Assembly (NCBI RefSeq): GCF_047675955.1
Contig: NC_132923.1
Location: 94,175,137-94,239,136, forward strand
DNA: 64,000 nucleotides
Reading direction: 5' to 3'
DNA from: Chlorocebus sabaeus
Taxonomy: Eukaryota; Chordata; Mammalia; Primates; Cercopithecidae
Below are positions 58,501 to 64,000 of the stretch, piece by piece (the first letter of the stretch is position 1; each line of letters starts with the position of its first letter). A program made the translations under genes and the position numbers. The notes beneath the pieces are model-generated. The model had not been told where the DNA came from and did not search any database. It saw only the letters and a list, made by a program, of their open reading frames with translations.

Positions 58501-61500
58501 TTATTTTTATTGTGAGACAGAGTTTCACTCTCGTTGCTCAGACTGGAATGCAATGGTGCAATCTCGGCTCACTGCAACCTCTGCCTCCCAGGTTCAAGTG
58601 ATTCTCCTGCCCCAGCCTCCCAAGTAGCTGGGATTACAGGTGTGCACCATCACATTCAGCCAATTTTGTATTTTTAATAGAGACAGGGTTTCACCATGTT
58701 GTCAAGCTGGTCTCTAACTCCTGACCTCAAGTGATCCACCTGCCTTGGCCTCCCAAAGTGTTGGGATTATAGGTGTGAGCCACTGCACCTGGCCAGATTT
58801 TTTTAAATGATAAAAAGAGGTCCTCACACATGAAATGATGGAGAAGTACTGCTCCAGCATATTCAGTTTAATGAGGATCCCATCCTCTTGGACCCCAACT
58901 AAGGAAATTTCATGCCTGGGTGATAAAAGGGACTTCCAGATGGCTTCACCTATGGGAGGTGCATCTGTCTCTTCTTGGTGAAACATTTTTCAATTTAAAG
59001 ACTAAATAACAGTTGTGTAGGAAAGAGGAGCAGAGAATACTTGAGAAAAGAGACCTTGGAGAGCCAAGGAAGCCCCAGTCCCCTTGGCTTGAATTACCCT
59101 TACCCCCTCCCTTCTGCCCCAGGAAGTGAAACTGAGATGCTCATCCTAAAGCAAAGGTGTCAGCAGAAGGAGCTTGTGCCATGGATGAGGAGCAGAACTT
59201 ACTGAGAGCTTTATGGAGTTTTCCTAAAAACCAGAAAGAGAGAGAGGAGTGAGTGATCAGATCCTGCCTCTTTTTCCTCGGGCTGTGGAAGCCTCATCAC
59301 TCTACCCCAGAAGATTAAAATGATGGTGACGCTTCTATGTCCCTAGTCCCAGCTCTGTGTCCCAGAGTTCAGACCCAGAAATCTGATGGTGCTGGTGACA
59401 CTCCCTCAGTGACCCAGCCTGCCCTGGACTTTGGTTCCTCCTTCCCCTTCCCCTCCTTTTCATCTGTCTGGTTTCATTTCTGCTGTCTGCATGAGTGTTT
59501 CTATATGTTTGTAACTGGTACATGAGTGTATGCACTGCTGTCCTTTTATAGCCCACCGTTTCTGGTATCTAAATGTAAAACTGGCCAAAGGCCTAGCATG
59601 AACTTGTTAATATGGCTTTATTATTCTCTACAGTAACTCCCCTGAGGTTATAAATTTCACAAATTGGAGGTCCCAGAGGATTTGGGGATATATGTGTATG
59701 AGACATATGTTTCCGGGGAGTACTTGCGGCTTCTCTGGAGGGCCACGTGGCCCACATTTCCCCCTACCCTGCTGGACAATTGAAGTTCTACATCCTGAGT
59801 CCACCACCAGTCCCCGTGCTAAGGGCCAGGCATGTATTAGGCATTAGGCATTGAAGAAATGCAGCCGAATACGACACGGCTCCTAAGTAGCTTATGGTTT
59901 ATTGTCACTATCTCCACTACTAACAGCTTCCACTTACTGTCTTCTGTGCTTATACTGAAGTAGGCACTCAATCCTCAACAATGTGAGGTGCCTAGAATTA
60001 TTATTGCCATTTTCTAGGGGGGTGGTCTGAGGCTCAAAGGGACACAAAATTTGCCCAAGGTCTTTCAACTAGTAAGTGACCAAGAAGGTGGGATTCAATC
60101 TAAGTCTGTCTGATTTCTGAGTCGGAGGCCCTCGCCCTCACCCCACATTGTTCCCTCCCTGCTTGAGCAGAACAGCCAGTGTCTGCCAGATACATGCCAC
60201 ACTTGTACCGGGTTGGAGGAGATGTAAGGAGGGAAGAGAGGAGATGCTGAAATAATTGAATCTGGAGTCATCTGAGCCAGTGACTTGTCTTCCCAGATAG
60301 ACTTCAACAAGGTGTCCAACTTTGACCCTCAGTGGCCCACAGTAAATGTCCAATTAATGAAGACAAAATGGCAATAAGGAAAAGGAGTTCCAGGCACTGT
60401 GACAGGTTTCTTTTTTTTTTTTTTTTAAGGTTGCCTGTTTTAACACTGAAAACAATCGGGTAAGGGGAAGTTATCTGCATTTTGATGATGAGGAAACCAA
60501 AACCCAGAGCAGTAAAGTGACTTATTCAAGGCCAGTAAGTGGCAGACCAATGATCTGAGGTGTCACTGACCCCAGAGCCTGCAACCCTTCCTTTGTATCA
60601 TACCACCTCTCTCTCTGCAAAGGTTGTGTGGATTCTTGAAATTCCCATACATCCCATATGACCACATTAATATACTTTTCAATAATAAGTAGACTTCTTT
60701 TTAAAATGACTGGCGGAAAGGCTAATGAAGGGAATTTATGGTAATCTAGGCCTATGAATTTTGACCCAGACACCTCCTCACCCACTGCCACCAGCTCCAC
60801 AGCCCCTTGACATTGCAAACTAAATTCCAGTAATATCAATGGAGAGTATATGTGTGCATGTGTGTACAGTATTATAATAATAGACTTATAATAATGACTG
60901 TCAACATTTACATAGAAAATAAAGAATGTGTTTTTTGTTCCCTACCCCTTACTCTTTATATATCGTTACCTTTTTCTTTAGCATGCTCTGAAAGAAGATT
61001 GTCTAGAGGAAGAAAGGAAAAGATAATGAGATTTTTTGCCACTTCCTTGAGGGTCCCTGGTTCCTGTTGATTTTACCTGCCCTTGGATGTGTCCACCTCT
61101 ATTTTCACCTCCACCTCCCTGATCCGGTCTCGAATCAACTCTCATCTGCACAACAGAAATGGCAGCCCAAATTGTCTCCCACATCCTGTCTTACTCCCAC
61201 TGGTCTCTACTAAACACTGCAGCCAGAGAGAATTGTTCCGTTTTCTTTTTTTTTTGAGATGGAGTCTCGCTCTGTCTCCCAGGCTGGAGTGCAGTGGCAC
61301 CATCTCGGCTCACTGCAAGGTCTGCCTCCCAGGTTCACTATTCTCCTGCCTCAGCCTCCCAAGTAGCTGGGACTACAGGTGTCCACCACCATGCCCAGCT
61401 AATTTTTTTGTATTTTTAGTAGAGATGAGGTTTCACCATATTAGCCAGGATGGTCTCAATCTCCTGACCTCGTGATCTGCCCGTCTCAGCCTCCCAAAGT

Positions 61501-63384
61501 GCTGGGATTACAGGCGTGAGCCACTGTGCCCAGCCAGTTTTGGTTTTTTTTGTTTTTTTTAAAAAAAAAAAAAAAAAACCAGAGTCTTCCTCTTTGGCCC
61601 AGGCTGGAATGCAGTGGCATGATCTCAACTCACTGCAACCTCCGTCTCTGGGGTTCAAGCAATTCTCCTGTCTCAGTCTCCTGAGTGGCTGGGATTACAG
61701 GCATGTACCACCATGCTCCACTAATTTTTGTATTTTTAAGAGAGACAGGGTTTCGCCGTGTTAGTCAGGCCGGGCCTGAACTCCTGACCGCAGGTGATCC
61801 ACCCTCTTCAGCCTCCCAAAGTGCTGAGATTACAGGCGTGAGCCACTGCACCCAGCCAAGCTTTTCAAAGCACAATTCCATCTGATATCCCCATTCCTTG
61901 CTTTACCACTGCTCTTCCGAGAATGACTAAAATCCTGAATGTGGCCCACCAGGCCTCAGGAGGCCCAGCCCTGCCTAGCTCCCCAGCCTCACCCCTGCCA
62001 CTTTTCCCCTCGCTTCTGTACCTCCTCAGCTCCCCAGTGAGTGCTGCTTTCCCCGACCATGCTTCTCTCTGAAGCCGTTCTTTCTGCGGTGGATGGTTTT
62101 CCACTCCCTCTTCACTCATGACTTCTAGTCATTCAGGACAAACTTCACACCCTCAACCCTCAAGCTTGGTTAGTTCGTTCTGGTCATAGCCTTCACAGAA
62201 CCAGAAGCTTTCTTGTGTAGCATTTGTACACATTATTTGTGTAACTATTTAATTCATCTCATCTCCCTGACTACACTGAAAGCTCCAGGAGGGCAAAAAT
62301 CTGTCTGCTTTTACTCACTATTTTATCCCCAGAATCTAGTATTGTCCAGGGCATTTAGCAGATAATTATCAAGTATTTGTTGAACAAATAAAAGCTTCCC
62401 CCATGTTCAACCTACTCAACTCCCACAGAATAAGATCAAGCAATGAGCTCACAGGCAAAACTCATGAAACATACAGGAAGGCAAGCTATTACAAGTAAGA
62501 GGCAGTAAACACTGGAAGCAATGGATTTAGACATTGCCACCATCATCAAGGATAGCAGATAATGGAATTTTCAGAAACAGAATCCAGGTTAGTGAGTATG
62601 GGGGTACAGAAATTAACAACAAAATAAACATTTCCCCTGCCCCCCAGCCAAGAACACTTACCCACCTCCGTCACATGTTCATAGAGAAGTTTCTCTAAAA
62701 GGGAGAGAGAAATGTCAGCTCAGCTTAGGAAGGCCTTTTTCTAACAGGCACAAGTGTCCCAAGATGCACCAAGCTGCCTGAGTAGGACTGACTCCTTGTC
62801 ACTACAGGTAAGCTGGCATTTGAAAGGATTACAGAGTCTTCAAACCATCAGATAAGGGGAGGAGTGTTGGATTATGTGACTGTGACTTTCAAAGTCCCTT
62901 GCAGCCCTGAGAGCCTGTGAAATGTGACCATTTTTTATGAGAGTCTTATCCAATGGATATAATTGGATTTCTTTATTAAAAGGCTGTAATTAATTTCTTA
63001 ATCAGAAGGCTGGCATAGTCGGTTATTTTCTAATTTTTCAAAGGATGAGAATTTACAGCTCTGCCAAGGGGCCTTTCTGCAGTTTATTGAACTCCCTTTG
63101 CAATGTGTGTCCCCACAGCACGGCTCTACCAGCTTTCTCCCAGCCAGCTTGCAGGGTCCCCAACCTATGGACAAGTGTCATGTCTACATCTACTTCCGTC
63201 TGGCCCTTTCCCAGAGCAGTCACAGTCCCACTTCCCACCAGCCTGAGCTCCCTTACCACTTAATTACCTTTTGATCTTCTTTGCTTCCAGATAAGGCAAA
63301 GGCACGCAATGATGAGAAGTACCAGGACAGGCAGGATCACAGCCAGAGCCACTGCTGAGGGGGAGAGACTCCCCACAGATGGGG
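54867..63384 (-). CDS. ERMAP: ERMAP, 3' half of gene (8 exons in window; 5' exons beyond right edge)
   Basis: A type I membrane protein of red-cell precursors. The exons, in transcript order, are 63384-63268, 62694-62662, 61002-60970, 59223-59203, 58082-58062, 57963-57937, 57845-57819 and 55582-54867. Every intron has gt...ag ends and every junction splits a codon after its first base, so all mini-exons have lengths that are multiples of three. The joined protein runs from SVGSLSPSAVALAVILPV (stalk and membrane span) through a charged alpha-helical linker to the B30.2 domain. Signal peptide and IgV exons are not in the window. Neighbour ZNF691 is on the same strand downstream, as at human 1p34.2. 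No disabling change is seen. Confidence 0.95.
55845..56252 (+). mobile_element. MST/MLT1-type MaLR solo LTR
   Basis: 'gtgtccctcagaagttcatgtgttgg' through 'aaattacccagtctcaagtattctgttacagcaac' and 'gtaagaca' follow the MaLR LTR layout, including 'aataaacctctttcctagg' as poly(A) region. It is antisense to ERMAP. Confidence 0.8.
56290..56525 (+). repeat. MIR SINE
   Basis: 'cccagctctgccacatgctagttatgtgaccttgggc' and 'cctcatctgtaaaatgga' are textbook MIR. Confidence 0.88.
56555..56742 (-). repeat. Alu fragment with (TTTTA)n
   Basis: About nine TTTTA units (56556-56600), then antisense 'ggcagggtctcactatgttgc' and one Alu arm. Confidence 0.85.
57030..57700 (+). repeat. Old L1 (L1M-type) fragment
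   Basis: ORF2-derived words 'caaatagaacaggaacagaaag', 'gacaaatatgacagagagc' and 'ataaacataggaaaaatctc' in L1 order, heavily decayed. Confidence 0.6.
57819..57845 (-). CDS. ERMAP: ERMAP 27-nt mini-exon
   Basis: Acceptor tttttcag, donor gtaagtta. Encodes (G)WRRARLHF(V), joining straight onto the B30.2 exon. Confidence 0.93.
57937..57963 (-). CDS. ERMAP: ERMAP 27-nt mini-exon
   Basis: Acceptor ttcatag, donor gtgaga. Encodes (K)LKRAAANS(G). Confidence 0.93.
58062..58082 (-). CDS. ERMAP: ERMAP 21-nt mini-exon
   Basis: Acceptor tctttag, donor gtaagt. Encodes one heptad, (K)KLRREL(K). Confidence 0.92.
   Translation of the reverse strand, partial: RNSGVN
58485..58796 (-). repeat. AluS-type, antisense, with (TTTTTA)n tail
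   Basis: 'tgagacagagtttcactctcg' to 'gtgagccactgcacctggcc', in an ERMAP intron. On the gene strand it is sense. Confidence 0.92.
59203..59223 (-). CDS. ERMAP: ERMAP 21-nt mini-exon
   Basis: Acceptor tttttag, donor gtaagt. Encodes (G)KLHKAL(K). Confidence 0.92.
59860..60140 (-). repeat. MIR SINE remnant, antisense
   Basis: 'ggctcaaagggacacaaaatttgcccaagg' then 'actagtaagtgaccaagaagg', antisense MIR. Confidence 0.75.
60400..60620 (-). repeat. MIR SINE remnant, antisense, with poly-T
   Basis: T-run 60411-60426, then 'gatgaggaaaccaaaacccagagcag' and 'caaggccagtaagtggc'. Confidence 0.75.
60970..61002 (-). CDS. ERMAP: ERMAP 33-nt mini-exon
   Basis: Acceptor cctctag, donor gtaacg (weaker than consensus at +5). 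Encodes (D)NLLSEHAKEK(G). Confidence 0.92.
61249..61537 (-). repeat. AluY/S, antisense
   Basis: T-run then both antisense arms ending 'gtgagccactgtgcccagcc'; small deletion in 'aggttcactattctcctgcc'. Confidence 0.92.
61577..61858 (-). repeat. AluS-type, antisense, tandem to the previous Alu
   Basis: Follows a 'tttgttttttttaaaaaaaa' junction. Both arms present, ending 'gtgagccactgcacccagcc'. The T-run partly changed to A gives a T/A self-complementary stretch (61549-61578). Confidence 0.9.
61880..62395 (+). repeat. LINE-2 remnant
   Basis: 'ctacactgaaagctccaggagggc', 'ttttatccccagaatctag' and 'aagtatttgttgaacaaat' form the L2 3' end. Confidence 0.75.
62662..62694 (-). CDS. ERMAP: ERMAP 33-nt mini-exon
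   Basis: Acceptor cttttag, donor gtaagt. Encodes (E)KLLYEHVTEV(D), just inside the membrane. Confidence 0.93.
63268..63384 (-). CDS. ERMAP: ERMAP transmembrane exon (117 nt)
   Basis: Acceptor gtttcag, donor gtaatt. Encodes (A)PSVGSLSPS, then a hydrophobic span (ALAVILPVLVLLIIACLCLIW) and the stop-transfer KQRRSK. This is the membrane segment after the Ig domain; the upstream Ig exon is outside the window. Confidence 0.94.
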
Positions 63385-63566
63385 CTGAAACAGAAACCAC
63401 CAACGACTGACATCAGGGAGATGTCCAAGAGTTTCTGGCATGCCTCAGATGGCAGGCGGCTCCGGCACATCCCACCTGTCTCCATCACCTCTAGGGAGAG
63501 ACCTCCAGCCAAGAGGCTCTTTGCTTCTCGTGATAACTCAAGCCCTGGATGGCATTAAAGATAACT

Positions 63567-63716
63567 GAGGCTGGGAATGGTGGCTCACACCTGTAATACC
63601 AGCACTTTGGGAGGCAGAGGCAGGAGGATCATCTGAGATCAGGAGTTCAAGACTAGCTGGCCAATGTGGGGAAACTCCGTGTCTACTAAAAATACAAAAA
63701 TTAGCCAGGTGTGGGG
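63567..63716 (+). repeat. Alu, 3'-truncated left arm
   Basis: 'ggctgggaatggtggctcac' to 'attagccaggtgtggggg', where the next Alu begins. Confidence 0.88.
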
Positions 63717-64000
63717 GCCAGGTGTGATGGCTCATGCCTGTAATCCCAGCACTTTGGGAGTCCAAGGCGGGCAGATCACAAGGTCATGAGATCGAGACCA
63801 TCCTGGCTAACACAGTGAAACCCCGTCTCTACTAAAAATACAAAAAATTAGCCAGGCATGGTGGTGGGCGCCTGTAGTCCCAGCTACTCAGGAGGCTGAG
63901 GCAGGAGAATGGCGTGAATCCGGGAGGCGGAGCTTGCAGTGAGCCGAGATGGCGCCACTGTACTCCAGCCTGGGCAACACAGCAAGACTCTGTCTCAAAA
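63717..64000 (+). repeat. AluY, running off the window edge
   Basis: Complete to 'gactctgtctcaaaa' at base 64000. It inserted within the preceding Alu. Confidence 0.92.

Noticed and set aside
1..64000. tRNA, rRNA or snRNA genes
   Set aside because: No cloverleaf with A/B boxes outside Alu/MIR and no rRNA or U-RNA core was recognised by eye. A tRNAscan/Infernal run would be needed to exclude them fully.

Overview
This is a stretch of primate nuclear DNA, most likely from an Old World monkey. The evidence is dense Alu and L1 repeats, 21-33 nt mini-exons with GT-AG boundaries, and several young Alus. At least three Alus (near 21.0, 26.4 and 31.0 kb) carry 'CAAGCCTGTAATC' or 'GATCC(G/A)GCCACTGC' variants that I associate with cercopithecid AluY subfamilies. 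Two protein-coding genes identify the locus as the orthologue of human 1p34.2, read in reverse complement: ZNF691 and the 3' half of ERMAP, both on the minus strand. Recognition is from protein sequence and is firm; the species call is an inference.

Right part (about 51-64 kb): ERMAP runs right to left. The transmembrane exon (63.3 kb), two 33-nt, two 21-nt and two 27-nt mini-exons, and the terminal B30.2/SPRY exon (54.9-55.6 kb) all join in one frame. The signal-peptide and Ig-domain exons lie beyond the right edge. Its 3' UTR probably runs to a poly(A) signal near 53.14 kb and would include an antisense MLT2-type solo LTR.

Middle (46.3-51.7 kb): ZNF691 has one coding exon (284 codons, seven C2H2 fingers). 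A CpG-island promoter lies at 51.1-51.75 kb, with CCAAT boxes and a strong ZNF143/Staf-type motif. A CA-rich simple repeat sits in its intron.

Left part (1-46 kb): repeat-rich DNA with no intact gene seen. It holds a processed pseudogene of ATP6V1E1 (left edge); a full-length older L1 (3.1-15.8 kb) split by a younger full-length L1PA (6.9-13.1 kb); a retrocopy of MKRN1 (17.3 kb); an unassigned 1.5-kb LTR-like insertion in an old L1 (21.4-23.0 kb); a decayed HERV-L provirus (27.8-32.1 kb) bounded by inverted repeats; antisense old L1s (32.5-38.0 kb); and a gag-only HERV-H/F-type provirus (38.2-41.6 kb) inserted in an Alu with a perfect 5-bp target duplication.

I found no new enzyme system, CRISPR array, tRNA, rRNA or operon. 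The unusual content is structural: nested insertions, inverted arms around the HERV-L, a piece of LTR-like sequence stranded in a microsatellite, and a possible chimeric retrocopy. All repeat family names come from recognition without a database search.
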